Part shown: positions 37,637 to 49,352 of the stretch, in pieces | Position numbering within the stretch: position 1 is the first letter of the stretch | Layout: every line of letters begins with the position of its first letter | NCBI GenBank assembly: GCA_963699825.1 | Contig: CAVOVI010000013.1 | Span: 1 to 64,000, forward strand | Source of the DNA: SPDF01 sp963699825 | GTDB lineage: Bacteria; Gemmatimonadota; Gemmatimonadetes; Gemmatimonadales; GWC2-71-9 | Direction of reading: 5' to 3' | DNA: 64,000 bases | The notes under the pieces: generated by a model | The model's input: the letters and a program-made list of their open reading frames with translations, nothing else | Database searches by the model: none | Told to the model about the DNA's origin: nothing | Translations under genes and position numbers: made by a program

Positions 37637-39170
37637 GTGACGTTTGAACCGCCGGAGCGCTTCAATATCGCCGATCACCTGCTCGATGCGCGCATCCGCG
37701 AGGGGCGCGGGTCGCGCGTGGCGCTGGTGACCGATCAGCGGACCTGGAGCTATCGGGACGTGCAGGACATGGCCAACCGCTACGGCAACCTGCTCAGGGA
37801 GGCGGGGGTGATGCCGGAGCAGCGGGTCATCATCGCCCTGCCCGACGGGCCGGAGTTCGTGGCGGCGCTGTTCGGCATCTTGAAGATCGGGGCAGTGGTG
37901 GTGATGGTCAACCCGGACCTCAAACCCGAGGCCATCGCCTATTTCTACCAGTACACCCGCGCCCGCGTCGCCTTCGTCCACCAGGACAACCGCGAGGCGT
38001 TCGAGGTGGCGCGCGCCGAGGCGCCCCTCCTGGCCGAATTGATGGTGGTCGGCACCGAGACGCTTGACCGCCGGCTCGACGCCCAGTCGCTGGAGCTGGC
38101 CACCTTCCCCAGCCACCGCGACGACGCCTGCATCTGGCTCTTTTCCGGCGGCACCACCGGGCAGCCGAAGGCCGTATTGCAGAGTCACAAGAGCTTTGCC
38201 CATACAACGGCGTGTTACGGGCAGGGAGTCCTCGGTCTCACGGAAGACGATGTCACCATCTCGGTGCCCAAACTCTTCTTCGGCTACGCCATGGGGACAA
38301 ACCTCTTCTTCCCCTTCTCGGTGGGAGCCCGGAGTGTCCTCTTCCCCGACAAGCCGACGCCCGAACTCCTCTTCGACGAGATCCGGAAGCACCGCCCCAC
38401 GGTCCTCGTGAACGTGCCCACGATGGTCAATCATATGGTGAATCATCCCGCCGCGGCCGACGCCGACCTCTCCTCGCTCAGGCTCGCCACGTCGGCGGGA
38501 GAGGCGCTGCCGGCGGAGCTGTATGCGCGGTGGAAGGCCGAGTTCGACGTGGAGCTGCTCGACGGGCTCGGCACGGCGGAAATGTGGCACATCTTCATTT
38601 CGGCACGGCCGGGCGCGGTGCGGCCCGGCACCATGGGGACGGTGGTCGAGGGGTTCGAGGTGCGGGTGACCGACGACGACGGCAATTCCCTCCCCGACGG
38701 CGAGGTCGGCTGGCTCCGGGTGCGGGGAAACGCCCGCGCCATCGGGTACTGGGAGCAGATGGAGAAGACGGCGCAGGCCTTCCAGGGGGAGTGGTATGTC
38801 TCGGGGGACATGATCCGCCGTGACGCCGACGGGTACTTCACCTACTGCGGCCGCGGCGACGACATGCTCAAGGTGGGCGGGCGCTGGCTGGCGCCGCAGG
38901 AGGTGGAGAATTGCCTCCTGCAACATCCCGCGGTGAAAGAGGCGGTGGTGGTGGGGGTGGTGGACGGGCAGGGGCTCACCAAGCCGCACGCCTTCGTGAT
39001 CGCGAAGAAGAATACTGCCGGGCTTGATGAGGAGTTGAAGGCCTTCGTCCGCGAGCGGCTGGAGGCCTACAAGGCGCCCTCGCGAGGTCGAATTCCTGGA
39101 CGACTTCCCGCGGACCCATCTCGGCAAAGTGGATCGGGGACAGCTTCGAGGACTGAGGGTCGCGGACTGA
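37637..39170 (+). CDS. Benzoate/2-aminobenzoate-CoA ligase-type acyl-CoA synthetase, one late frameshift
   Basis: ANL-superfamily ligase that would activate an aromatic acid with ATP and CoA. P-loop-like IWLFSGGTTGQPKAVLQSHKS, GLGTAEMWHIF, and YVSGDMIRRDADGYFTYCGRGDDMLKVGGRW are present. Near 39083 one base shifts the frame; without it the protein ends EVEFLDDFPRTHLGKVDR, the normal C-terminal lysine motif, at 39170. GTG 37637 has GGGAG upstream. It resembles benzoate-CoA ligases; anthranilate as substrate is inferred from the operon opposite. Confidence 0.85.
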
Positions 39171-39190
39171 GGAAAGGCCTCGCCCGGGAT

Positions 39191-39296
39191 TTCTGTCATT
39201 GCGAGGAGGCCCCAGAGGGGCCGACGAAGCAATCTCAGCCATGCGATTCCCAGCCCGAGATTGCTTCGGCCACTGCGTGGCCTCGCAATGACAGAA
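39191..39296. repeat. Long dispersed palindrome, family D
   Basis: Ends TTCTGTCATTGCGAGG / CCTCGCAATGACAGAA are perfect 16-bp inverted repeats; inner segments (CGAAGCAATCTC / GAGATTGCTTCG) also pair. This is a REP/MITE-like element type common in diverse bacteria. No gene inside. Confidence 0.8.
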
Positions 39297-39336
39297 GTGG
39301 GGCAGGTTTCCCGCTTCCCCGCCGTTGTATTACCCT

Positions 39337-39432
39337 TCAGTGACACCGCCAGGGGCATCCCCGCGCACGTCGGCGCGACGGATTGAGACGATACCCTTGG
39401 AACCTGATCCGGCTCATACCGGCGAAGGGAGC
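39337..39432 (+). promoter_or_regulatory. TPP riboswitch
   Basis: The thi-box pattern is complete: ACACCGCCAGGGGCATCCC, then GATTGAGACGATACCCTTGG and AACCTGATCCGGCTCATACC ending GGCGAAGGGAG, directly before the thiC ATG at 39438. Thiamin pyrophosphate binding should lower thiC expression, probably by masking the ribosome site because the aptamer ends six bases before ATG. Confidence 0.95.
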
Positions 39433-39437
39433 GCGGC

Positions 39438-41102
<1,665 letters not shown>

Positions 41103-41114
41103 AGAGGAGGCACC

Positions 41115-42174
41115 ATGGCAGGACGGATGGATGCCCAGGCGCGGGCCGACCGGGTCCGCGCCTTTCAGGAGGAACTCGCCGAACTCGAATCCGAGCTGGG
41201 TGGAGTCCTCGACGACGCCCAGCGCCAGCGCATCGCGCAGCACCACGAGCAACTCCTCGCGAACTCGCCCGCCAGTACGACGTGTCCACCACCACATCCG
41301 ACCGCCAGCTCGCCCTCGGCCTCCGCTTCGCCTCCTTTCTCGGCGCGCTCGCCATCTGCATCGCGGTGGTGCTCTTCGTGGAGCGCTTCTGGGGCGGGCT
41401 GACCACTGGCGTGCAGGTCGCGCTCCTCACCCTCGCCACCGCGACGGCGCTCGCGCTCACCGAGCTTCGCCGCCCGGCGCGAGAAGACCCTCTACTTCGC
41501 CGGGCTCGCGGCGATGGTGGCATTCGCCGCCTTCGTTACCGACGTCGCGACGCTGCTCCAGGTCTACAATGTCGCGCTGTCACCCTGGGAGTTTCTGGTC
41601 TGGGCCGTCTTCGCAGCCGCGCTGGCCTACGGATATGGCCTGCGGCTGTTGCTCGTGGCCGCCCTCGTCACGGGGACCGTCTGGATGGCGGGTGCGCTCG
41701 CCACCCTCGGCGGCCTCTACTGGACCAGCGCGTTCATCCGCTCCGAACTGTTCCTGCCGGCGGCGGCCCTCGCGGCAGGGCTCGGCCTGGTCCGGCATCG
41801 GCCGCTGACCGAGGGCTTCTGCTGGGTCTATCGGGTCTTCGGCCTGCGTCGTCCTGTTCTACATCGTCACCGGCCTGGCGGCGAGCGGGCGGGGCAGCGT
41901 CCTCCCCCTCGCCGCCGAAGGGGTGGCCGTCGTCTACCAGTTCTTCGGGTTCCTGGCGGCGGGCCTCGCCATCTGGGGCGGCATCCGGAAGGGATGGAAT
42001 GAGGTCACGAATATCGGTGTCGTCGCGTTCACGGCACTCATCTTCGTCAAGGCCGTGGACTGGTGGTGGGACTGGATGCCGAATTGGCTCTTCTTCCTGG
42101 TCCTCGGCGGCATCGCCGTCGCCGTGATGCTCCTGCTCAAGCGGCTCAAGACGCGGATCGGGGAGGCCCCATGA
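41115..42174 (+). pseudogene. DUF2157-like membrane protein, multiple frameshifts
   Basis: Starts MAGRMDAQARADRVRAFQEELAELESELGG with an N-terminal cytoplasmic helix, shifts near 41275, then shows membrane segments in successive frames: FASFLGALAICIAVVLFVER, VAFAAFVTDVATLLQVYNVA, VVYQFFGFLAAGLAIWGGI, LFFLVLGGIAVAVMLLLKRL. At least three indels. It resembles DUF2157 membrane proteins, which often pair with a DUF4824 (GDYXXLXY) protein, as here. Its end overlaps the next start by ATGA. Confidence 0.65.
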
Positions 42175-42903
42175 CGAACCGTGGCCTCCTCGCGGCCGCC
42201 GCTGTTCTCCTGGTGGCCAATGCGGCCATCCTGGGCGGCGCGATGCGGAACCGCGCCGGCAACCCGGACGCCGTTGTCCGCCTGAGTGAGCGTGAGCTGC
42301 AGAGTTGGGGGAATCAGTCGGAGGGCGCCGAGGAGTTCGTGAACCTCCGCCTGTCGTGGCAGATGGCGCCGGGGCCGGATGGGAAGACCTGGTTCAACCG
42401 CGCGCGGCTCGAGGCGCTCGGCGCGCGCGACCTCCCCGCCGCCGACGACACTACACGCACACCGTGGCTGGATGCGAGCCCACCCGCCCCGGCTACGTCG
42501 TACTCGAGCTGGCCGGACCGGCGTGGGAGCGGTGGTGGGCATCGAGCAGGCGGCAGCCGACTCGGCGGCGGCGATGCGCACGGCCGGGATGGCTGCACTC
42601 CCGCCAGAAGCGAAGCCGCTGCTGATGTTGGCATACCACGGCAACGCGCCTCATGGCGATCGACTTCGGCCTCGATCCGCTGGCGCTGCGGGACCAGTAT
42701 CCCGAGCGGAGCCAGTACCTGATTCTGCCGGCCACGTATCGCGCTGAGGTCATCCGGCGGCCACGAGGACTCGATCGGGCGACGTCACCGCCCCCGCCCG
42801 GGTCGAGGGGACTATCGATCAGCTGCTCCCTGGCACCGTGCACGTGCCGCGGCCGCTGCGGGACTCGCTCCTGCCCCTCGGCGTGGCCGGCGAGAGCCAC
42901 TGA
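42171..42903 (+). pseudogene. DUF4824 (GDYXXLXY-type) protein, multiple frameshifts
   Basis: Begins MTNRGLLAAAAVLLVANAA (membrane or signal helix), then VVRLSERELQSWG and NLRLSWQM, PGYVVLELAGPAWE, RLMAIDFGLDPLALRDQYPERSQYLIL, and in another frame TVHVPRPLRDSLLPLGVAGESH to the stop at 42901. Frame changes lie near 42450, 42530, 42640 and 42800. Function of the family is unknown. Coupled to the DUF2157-like gene. Confidence 0.6.
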
Positions 42904-42990
42904 TTCACACCACGCCGGGTTCGAAGTAACGAGGCGGTCAAGGTGGGCAAGAAATGGGAGAGGCTGTGGGTGGAGTTAGTCAGGCAGCCT

Positions 42991-43047
42991 CACCTCACCC
43001 CCTGTCCCCCTCTCCATATCATGGAGAGGGGGACAGGGGGTGAGGTG
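42991..43047. repeat. Complete family A palindrome (27-bp arms)
   Basis: Perfect inverted repeat: each arm 27 nt (left 42991-43017, right 43021-43047) around a 3-base loop. The right arm equals the single-arm copies elsewhere. It lies between convergent genes and can act as a terminator. Confidence 0.9.
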
Positions 43048-43062
43048 AAATAGCTTCCCCGC

Positions 43063-43461
43063 CTACTCCCCCCTCTTGTACCTCTCAATCTCCCTCCGCT
43101 GCTTCTTGTTCGGCTTCCCCTTCTCCTGGAACAGCGGGGGCGGCATCGCCTTGAGCCGGAGCGCCAACGCTTCACGCGCCGAGCGGCTCGCCGGAGTCTC
43201 CTCGTAGAGGGTGACGGCCACGCTTGCCGGGCCTCGCCGTTCGCTGAGCCCCCGGACCTTCACATCCCATTCATAGGGGGGCTGCCGGAACTGGATCCGG
43301 TCCCCCACCCGCACCGCCTTGGAGCGTTTGGCGCCCTGCCCGTTGACGTCCACCTTCCCGCCGTCGATAGCCTCGACCGCCAGTGCGCGAGTCTTGTAGA
43401 ACCGCGCCGCCCACAGCCACTTGTCGAGCCGGACCGTCCCCGGCACCTCGCGTTCCGTCAT
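43063..43461 (-). CDS. S4-domain RNA-binding protein (Hsp15-like)
   Basis: 132 aa. The S4 domain is at ~8-60 (VRLDKWLWAARFYKTRALAVEAIDGGKVDVNG, the HslR signature) and a basic tail ends KPNKKQRREIERYKRGE. Hsp15 rescues stalled 50S-nascent-chain complexes. Start ATG 43461. Between this start and 43738 lie ~277 bp with repeat remnants (43497-43525, 43650-43680) and no gene. Confidence 0.9.
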   Translation of the reverse strand: MTEREVPGTVRLDKWLWAARFYKTRALAVEAIDGGKVDVNGQGAKRSKAVRVGDRIQFRQPPYEWDVKVRGLSERRGPASVAVTLYEETPASRSAREALALRLKAMPPPLFQEKGKPNKKQRREIERYKRGE

Positions 43462-43738
43462 GCCGGAAAGATATAGCACCGCGTTCCCCGGGCGTCCCCC
43501 CTCTCCATGTCATGGAGGGACTGAGACGAGGGAATGCCGGAGGGGAGGGAATGCCGGAAGACCGACTTTGTGGGGGCCGACACGCCCACCACGCAGTTCT
43601 TCCGACCCTCCCTGAATTCCGGCCTTCCTTCGTCTCCTGTGTGAATCCACTGGACGCCTGCCTTCGCTGGGGTGACGGCAGTCCCCAGTCCCCGGTCCCC
43701 CGTCCCAAGTCCCCCTTCTCTCTCCTCCCCGGCGGGAG

Positions 43739-43770
43739 TTGACATCTTCCATATTCAACTATATAGTTGT
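43739..43770 (+). promoter_or_regulatory. Sigma70 promoter with overlapping palindromic operator
   Basis: TTGACA (43739-43744), 17-bp spacer, TATAGT (43762-43767). The perfect 14-bp palindrome CAACTATATAGTTG (43756-43769) covers the -10 box. This is the layout of an ArsR/MarR/TetR-type repressed promoter and drives the tolC-like efflux operon 45 bp downstream. The ArsR gene at 49860 is a candidate repressor; a half-match CAACTA occurs at its own promoter (50216-50221). Confidence 0.75.
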
Positions 43771-43814
43771 AGAATAATGAAGGGGCACCGACGCCCAACC
43801 AAGGACATCATCGC

Positions 43815-45161
43815 ATGCTGAGATCCATCATCCCTGTTGCCCTGGCCCTTACTGTTGCCATCCCGGCTCGTGCGCAGGCACCCCTGACCCTCGCCGACGC
43901 CTTCCGGCGCGCCGATTCCGCGGCCTACGCCAACCGGATCGCGGCCGGTGGTGCCCGCGCACAGGGGGCCCAGTCCACCGCGGCCCTCCAGGGGATCCTC
44001 CCGACGGTGCGCGCCGAAGCCGGGTACTTCCAGACCGATAACCCGTTGGGCGCCTTCGGCTTCACCCTGCAGCAGCGGGGTGTCTCGATGGCCTCCTTCA
44101 ACCCCGCAAGCCTCAACTATCCCGACGCGGTCACCAACTGGAACGGGGGGCTGGTCGCGGAAGTGCCGCTGATCAACGCCGACGCCTGGTTCGGCAAGGC
44201 CGCCGCGTCGAGCGCCGGTGCCGCGGCAGACGCCGGGGCAGGCTGGACCCGTGAGACCACCCGGGTGGACGTGACCCGTGCGTACTTCGGCGCCATTCTC
44301 GCGCGCGAGCAGGTCCGGACCCTCGAGGCCGCCACGGCTGCCGCGAAGGCGCACGTGAAGCAGGCGGAGTCGATGGTCACCAATGGGCTTGCCACCAAGT
44401 CCGACGCGCTCCTCGCCGCAGTGCAGGCGGGACAAGTGGAAGCGCAGCTCATCGGCGCCAGCGGCAACGCCCGCATCGCCCTGGCGAAGCTGGCGCTGAT
44501 GCTCGGCCAGCCGGGAGACACCTCCTTTGTGCTCCCTGACTCGCTGCCGTCGGCGGCCCAGATTCGCGCTCTCGTCGCCCTGCCGTACGGCGACTCGTTG
44601 GGCGCCCGGCTCGATGTAACCGCCGCCCAGCTCGGCGTGCAGGCCGCCGAACGTGATGTGCGCCGCGCCAATGCGATGTACATCCCGCGCCTCAACGGCT
44701 TCGGCCGGCTCGACTGGAACAGTCCCGACCAGCTCTTCGGCGGCCAGAGCAGCTACACCGTGGGCGTCATGGCGTCGTGGACGCCCTTCGCCGGCGCTTC
44801 CGAAATCGCGGGACGCCAGGCGGCACAGGGCCGCGCCGATGCCGCGCGCGCCATGTCAGAAGCCGCTACCGCCGGCGCCGCCCTCGAGCAGAGCGCCACC
44901 CGCACCCAGCTCGCGGTGGCCGTCGCCCGGCTCGACATCGCCGAAGTGTCGGTGGAGCAGGGCACCGAGGCCCACCGGATCGTGGCCAAGAAGTATGGCG
45001 GCGGCCTCGCGACCGTGGCGGAACTCCTCAGTGCCGCCGCCGTGGAAACGCAGACCCGGCTCGGCCTTGCCGATGCCCGTTACCAGACCATCACCGCCGA
45101 CGCGGCGGCTCGGCAGGCTGCCGGCGCCGACCTGATGGCGCTTACCGTCCTGGAGAATTGA
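43815..45161 (+). CDS. TolC-family outer-membrane efflux protein
   Basis: 448 aa. Signal peptide (ending PARAQAP), then the tandem OEP repeats of TolC: long alpha-helical hairpins rich in Ala and Gln (AAKAHVKQAESMVTNGLATKSD, a typical loop; VRRANAMYIPRLNGFGRLDW; RLDIAEVSVEQGTEAHRIV). It would form the outer-membrane duct. It is the first gene of the efflux operon behind the promoter at 43739, 1 bp from the adaptor gene. Confidence 0.92.
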   Translation: MLRSIIPVALALTVAIPARAQAPLTLADAFRRADSAAYANRIAAGGARAQGAQSTAALQGILPTVRAEAGYFQTDNPLGAFGFTLQQRGVSMASFNPASLNYPDAVTNWNGGLVAEVPLINADAWFGKAAASSAGAAADAGAGWTRETTRVDVTRAYFGAILAREQVRTLEAATAAAKAHVKQAESMVTNGLATKSDALLAAVQAGQVEAQLIGASGNARIALAKLALMLGQPGDTSFVLPDSLPSAAQIRALVALPYGDSLGARLDVTAAQLGVQAAERDVRRANAMYIPRLNGFGRLDWNSPDQLFGGQSSYTVGVMASWTPFAGASEIAGRQAAQGRADAARAMSEAATAGAALEQSATRTQLAVAVARLDIAEVSVEQGTEAHRIVAKKYGGGLATVAELLSAAAVETQTRLGLADARYQTITADAAARQAAGADLMALTVLEN

Positions 45162-45162
45162 G

Positions 45163-46182
45163 ATGCGGAAGCTGATCCCCGTGACCGGAACCCTCCTCGC
45201 GGCGCTTGCCCTGGCTGCCTGTGGTTCTGATGCCGAGAACATCCCCGGTGAGAAGCTGCCGCTCGGCGGCGTGCCCGTGGCGGTCACTGATACGACCGTC
45301 ATGGATGCCTTCGAGGCCAGCGGCACCGCCGACCCGGTTCGTGCCGCGACCCTCAGCACGAAGCTGATGGGCTCGGTGACGGCTGTCCCGGCCCACGAGG
45401 GGGACCGCGTCGCCTCCGGCCAGCTGCTGGTCCGCCTCGACGCCCGCGACCTCGACGCCAAGCGCGCCCAGGTCGAGGCCGGGCTCGCGGAAGCGAGCGC
45501 GGTCTACGGCGATGCCACCACACAGGCGGGCCGAATCCGCGCCCTCTATACCGACAGCGCCGCCACCAGGGCGCAACTCGACCAGGCGGAGACCGGTCTG
45601 GCCCGTGCCACCGCCGCCGTTTCGAGCGCAAAGGCGATGGCCGCCGAACTCGCGGCCACCGCATCGTACGCCGAGGTCCGCGCACCGTTCTCCGGCGTGG
45701 TGACGCATCGCTTCGTGGACCCGGGATCCTTTGCCGCGCCGGGTGCGCCGCTGGTCACGGTGGAAGACGCGAGCACACTGCGGGTCACCGTCAGCGCCGC
45801 GCCCGACGCCGTGCGCGGCCTCAAGGCCGGCACCACCGTCACCGCCATCATTGGTGACGTGAGCGTGGACGCGAAGGTGGAGGGCGTGGTGCCCTCCGGG
45901 CCCAATCTCTACACCGTCAATGCACTGGTGCCGAACCCCAAGGGTGACTTCCTCAGTGGCAGTTCGGCCACGCTGGCGCTTCCCCGCGGGACCCGCCGTG
46001 CCATCCTCGTGCCGGCAGGCGCCGTCGTTCGCCAGGGCGACCTGACCGGTGTTCGCACCGTCACCGATGGCCAGCCGACCCTCCGGTGGGTCAAGCTCGG
46101 CCGCACCACCGATGGCATGACCGAGGTGTACTCCGGCCTCGCGGCGGGTGACACCGTGGTGGTGGCCGGCGGGGAGCGCTGA
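45163..46182 (+). CDS. RND efflux periplasmic adaptor (membrane fusion) lipoprotein
   Basis: 339 aa. Lipobox LALAAC (C20). Half-lipoyl motif VPAHEGDRVASGQLLVRLDARDL, a coiled-coil hairpin (~100-160) and the second half AEVRAPFSGVVTHRFVDPGSFAAPGAPL. It bridges the inner-membrane pump and TolC. Two bp precede the pump start. Confidence 0.93.
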   Translation: MRKLIPVTGTLLAALALAACGSDAENIPGEKLPLGGVPVAVTDTTVMDAFEASGTADPVRAATLSTKLMGSVTAVPAHEGDRVASGQLLVRLDARDLDAKRAQVEAGLAEASAVYGDATTQAGRIRALYTDSAATRAQLDQAETGLARATAAVSSAKAMAAELAATASYAEVRAPFSGVVTHRFVDPGSFAAPGAPLVTVEDASTLRVTVSAAPDAVRGLKAGTTVTAIIGDVSVDAKVEGVVPSGPNLYTVNALVPNPKGDFLSGSSATLALPRGTRRAILVPAGAVVRQGDLTGVRTVTDGQPTLRWVKLGRTTDGMTEVYSGLAAGDTVVVAGGER

Positions 46183-46184
46183 TC

Positions 46185-49100
46185 ATGGGCATCGCCGGAC
46201 GGATGGCGCAGGCATTCCTGCGCTCGAAACTGACTCCGCTGGTCACACTTGCGTCGCTCGCGGTGGGGACGCTGGCGATCCTCGCCACGCCGCGCGAGGA
46301 GGAGCCGCAGATCTCGGTGCCGATGATCGATGTCATCGCCGTGATGCCTGGCGCCTCCCCCGAGGAAGTCGAGAACCTCCTCACCCGCCCCATCGAGAAG
46401 TTGATGTGGGAGGTTCCTGGCGTGGAGTACGTCTACGCCATGGCCAGCGAGTCGATGACGCTGGTCACGGTACGCTTCAAGGTGGGTGAGAACCAGGACC
46501 TCGCCACCAGTCGCGTCTTCAACAAGATCGGCTCCGCGGCGGACCAGGCTCCTCCCGGTGCCATGCCGCCGATGATCAAGCCGCATGGTATCGACGATGT
46601 GCCGATCCTGGCGCTCACGCTCCACGGCGGTGGCTACGGCTCCGATGAGTTGCGCGCCATGGCGACGCACCTGGCGGATGAGCTTTCCACCATTCCCGAT
46701 CTCGCACGGATCGACCTCATCGGCGGCGAACCGACGCAGCTGCGCGTGACGCTCGACCCCGCCCGCCTGGCAGGGAGCGGCGTGACCCCCGGCGAGGTCA
46801 TGCAGGCGCTTCGCGCTGCCAATGTGCGGCTCCCGGCCGGTGAATTCGCCTCCGCCAACGAGGTCTTCCTCGTGACCGTCGGCGCGCCGATCCGCTCCGC
46901 GAAGGACGCCGGCGATGTCGTCGTCGCCAACCGGCGCGGTCCCGTCTACCTCCGCAATGTGGCCACCGTCACCGAGGCCCCCGCCGAAGCGACCGACTAC
47001 GTGATGCACGCTGCGCGGGGCGAGGGCGGGGAACAGGCGGTGACCATCGCCGTGGCCAAGCGGCCCGGCGTCAACGCGACCGACATCGCCCACGCCGCGC
47101 TGGCGCGGGTGGATGAGGCGCGGAGCCGGCTCCTCCCCGCCGATGTGCTGGTGGACGTCACCCGCAACTACGGTGAGACGGCAAGCGAGAAGTCCAACGA
47201 ACTGATGCTGCATCTCCTCCTCGCGACCCTCTCCGTCACCGTCCTCATCGGCCTCTTCCTCGGCTGGCGCGAGGCGCTGGTCGTGCTGGTGGCGGTGCCG
47301 GTCACACTGGCCCTCACGCTCTTCGTCTACTACGCGCTGGGGTACTCCCTCAATCGCATCACCCTCTTCGCGCTGATCTTCTCCATCGGCATCCTGGTGG
47401 ACGACGCCATCGTGGTGGTGGAGAACATCTACCGTCACCTCCAGATGGGTGACCGCGCCCCCGACGTCGCGGCGGTCGAGGGCGTGGACGAAGTCGGCAA
47501 TCCGACCATTCTCGCCACCTTCACCGTCATCGCGGCCATCCTGCCGATGGCGTTCGTCTCGGGGCTGATGGGTCCTTACATGCGCCCCATCCCCGTTGGC
47601 GCGTCGGCGGCAATGCTGGCCTCGCTCGCGGTGGCGTTCATCATCACCCCCTACCTGGCGCTGCGGCTCCTCAAGGGACATGTGGCCCCCGGGCCCAAGA
47701 TGCCCGACCGCGCGCACGAGCCGGAAGAACTGTCGAGCTTCGCGAAGTTCTACACCGGCATCATGACGCCGCTGATGGACATTCCGCGTCGCCGGATGGC
47801 GTTCTACGGTGGGGTCGTCGCGCTCCTCCTGGTCTCCATGGGACTCGTGGCGGTCAAGCTGGTCGAAGTGAAGATGCTTCCCTTCGATAACAAGTCGGAA
47901 TTCCAGGTGGTGCTCGATCTCCCCGAGGGCGCAACGCTGGAGACCTCCAACGCGGCGGCTGGCGCGGTGGCCGCCTATCTGCGGACGGTGCCGGAAGTCG
48001 TCAGCACGGAGACCTACGCCGGGACCTCGGCGCCGTTCAACTTCAACGGCCTGGTGCGGCACTACTTCATGCGCCGCGGCGCCAACGTCGCCGACGTGCA
48101 GGTGAATCTCCTCCCCAAGGGGGAGCGGAGTCGGCAGAGTCACGACATCGCCGTCGCCGTGCGGCCTGCCGTGGACTCGATCGCACGGAGCTTCGGCGCC
48201 AACGCCAAGATCGCCGAGATTCCCCCCGGTCCACCGGTGCTCTCGACGCTGGTCGCGGAGGTGTACGCCGCCGACGACAGCACCCGACTCCTCGCGGCCA
48301 CCAAGGTCAAGGCGGTGATGGAGTCCACGCCGGGTGTCGTGGACGTGGACTGGACCGTCGAGGCGCCGCAGGCCAAGCGTGCCTTCCGCGTGGACCGGGT
48401 GCGCGCCGCCGAGGCGGGTGTGACGGTCGAGCAGGTGGCGCAGGTGCTGACGATGGCACTCTCCGGCGCCGACGCCGGGCTGGCCAGTGTGCCGACGGCG
48501 CGCGAGGGTGTCTCGATCGTGCCGCGCCTGGGCCTGACGAACCGGAGCAGTGTGGAGGCGCTGCTGGCGGTGCCGGTGGCCACGCCGCGAGGCCCGACGC
48601 CGCTGGGGCGGTTCGTCACGGTGGACTCCGCTACCCGCTCGCCGCTCCGGATGCGAAAGAACCTCCGTCCCGTCATCTACGTGACCGGCGACGTGGCCGG
48701 CACCATCGAGTCGCCGGTGTACGCGATTCTCGCCATGAACAAGGCACTCGACACCGTCGAAGTGAACGGGGCGACCATCGCGCGCTACAACGCGACGGCG
48801 CCCGATCGGCTCGACGAGACGGCGATGAAGTGGGACGGCGAGTGGCAGGTGACCATCGAGGTCTTCCGCGACCTCGGCCTCGCCTTTGCCGCGGTGCTGG
48901 TCCTCATCTATGTGCTGGTGGTCGGGTGGTTCCAGTCGTTCAAGATTCCCCTCGTCATCATGGCGCCGATTCCGCTCACACTGATCGGCATCCTCCCTGG
49001 GCACGCCCTCACCGGAGCCTTCTTCACCGCCACCTCGATGATCGGGATGATCGCGCTGGCGGGGATCATCGTGCGGAACTCGATCCTGCTGGTGGACTTC

Positions 49101-49352
49101 ATCCAGCTGGCGGAGGCGCGAGGGCGGACGCTCCGGGAGGCGGTCCTCGAGGCGGGTGCGGTGCGGTTCCGGCCGATCGCGCTCACCGCTGCCGCCGTTG
49201 TCATCGGCGGGATTGTGATGGTGCTCGATCCGATCTTCCAGGGCCTGGCGGTGGCGCTGATGAGCGGCGCCATCGTGGCCACACTGCTCACCATGGTGGT
49301 GGTGCCCCTCCTCTATTGGGAGCTCAAGCGCCGCGAAGGAGCCTCGTCATGA
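46185..49352 (+). CDS. RND-family inner-membrane efflux pump
   Basis: 1055 aa, full for the AcrB/MexB-like superfamily. Twelve membrane segments and two large periplasmic loops; the proton-relay aspartates lie in GILVDDAIVVVENIYRHL. The N-terminus is typical of the CusA/heavy-metal-like or HAE-related clades with a PG0541 partner gene, rather than classic HAE1 pumps. Substrate class is not readable; neighbouring sulfide genes suggest reactive sulfur or thiol-linked compounds as one possibility. Confidence 0.95.
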   Translation: MGIAGRMAQAFLRSKLTPLVTLASLAVGTLAILATPREEEPQISVPMIDVIAVMPGASPEEVENLLTRPIEKLMWEVPGVEYVYAMASESMTLVTVRFKVGENQDLATSRVFNKIGSAADQAPPGAMPPMIKPHGIDDVPILALTLHGGGYGSDELRAMATHLADELSTIPDLARIDLIGGEPTQLRVTLDPARLAGSGVTPGEVMQALRAANVRLPAGEFASANEVFLVTVGAPIRSAKDAGDVVVANRRGPVYLRNVATVTEAPAEATDYVMHAARGEGGEQAVTIAVAKRPGVNATDIAHAALARVDEARSRLLPADVLVDVTRNYGETASEKSNELMLHLLLATLSVTVLIGLFLGWREALVVLVAVPVTLALTLFVYYALGYSLNRITLFALIFSIGILVDDAIVVVENIYRHLQMGDRAPDVAAVEGVDEVGNPTILATFTVIAAILPMAFVSGLMGPYMRPIPVGASAAMLASLAVAFIITPYLALRLLKGHVAPGPKMPDRAHEPEELSSFAKFYTGIMTPLMDIPRRRMAFYGGVVALLLVSMGLVAVKLVEVKMLPFDNKSEFQVVLDLPEGATLETSNAAAGAVAAYLRTVPEVVSTETYAGTSAPFNFNGLVRHYFMRRGANVADVQVNLLPKGERSRQSHDIAVAVRPAVDSIARSFGANAKIAEIPPGPPVLSTLVAEVYAADDSTRLLAATKVKAVMESTPGVVDVDWTVEAPQAKRAFRVDRVRAAEAGVTVEQVAQVLTMALSGADAGLASVPTAREGVSIVPRLGLTNRSSVEALLAVPVATPRGPTPLGRFVTVDSATRSPLRMRKNLRPVIYVTGDVAGTIESPVYAILAMNKALDTVEVNGATIARYNATAPDRLDETAMKWDGEWQVTIEVFRDLGLAFAAVLVLIYVLVVGWFQSFKIPLVIMAPIPLTLIGILPGHALTGAFFTATSMIGMIALAGIIVRNSILLVDFIQLAEARGRTLREAVLEAGAVRFRPIALTAAAVVIGGIVMVLDPIFQGLAVALMSGAIVATLLTMVVVPLLYWELKRREGASS

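Noticed and set aside
45909..49004. 1031-codon open frame on the minus strand opposite the RND pump
   Set aside because: It is the antisense shadow of a high-GC gene; residues are dominated by His, Arg and Gly with no domain, while the plus strand encodes a complete pump.
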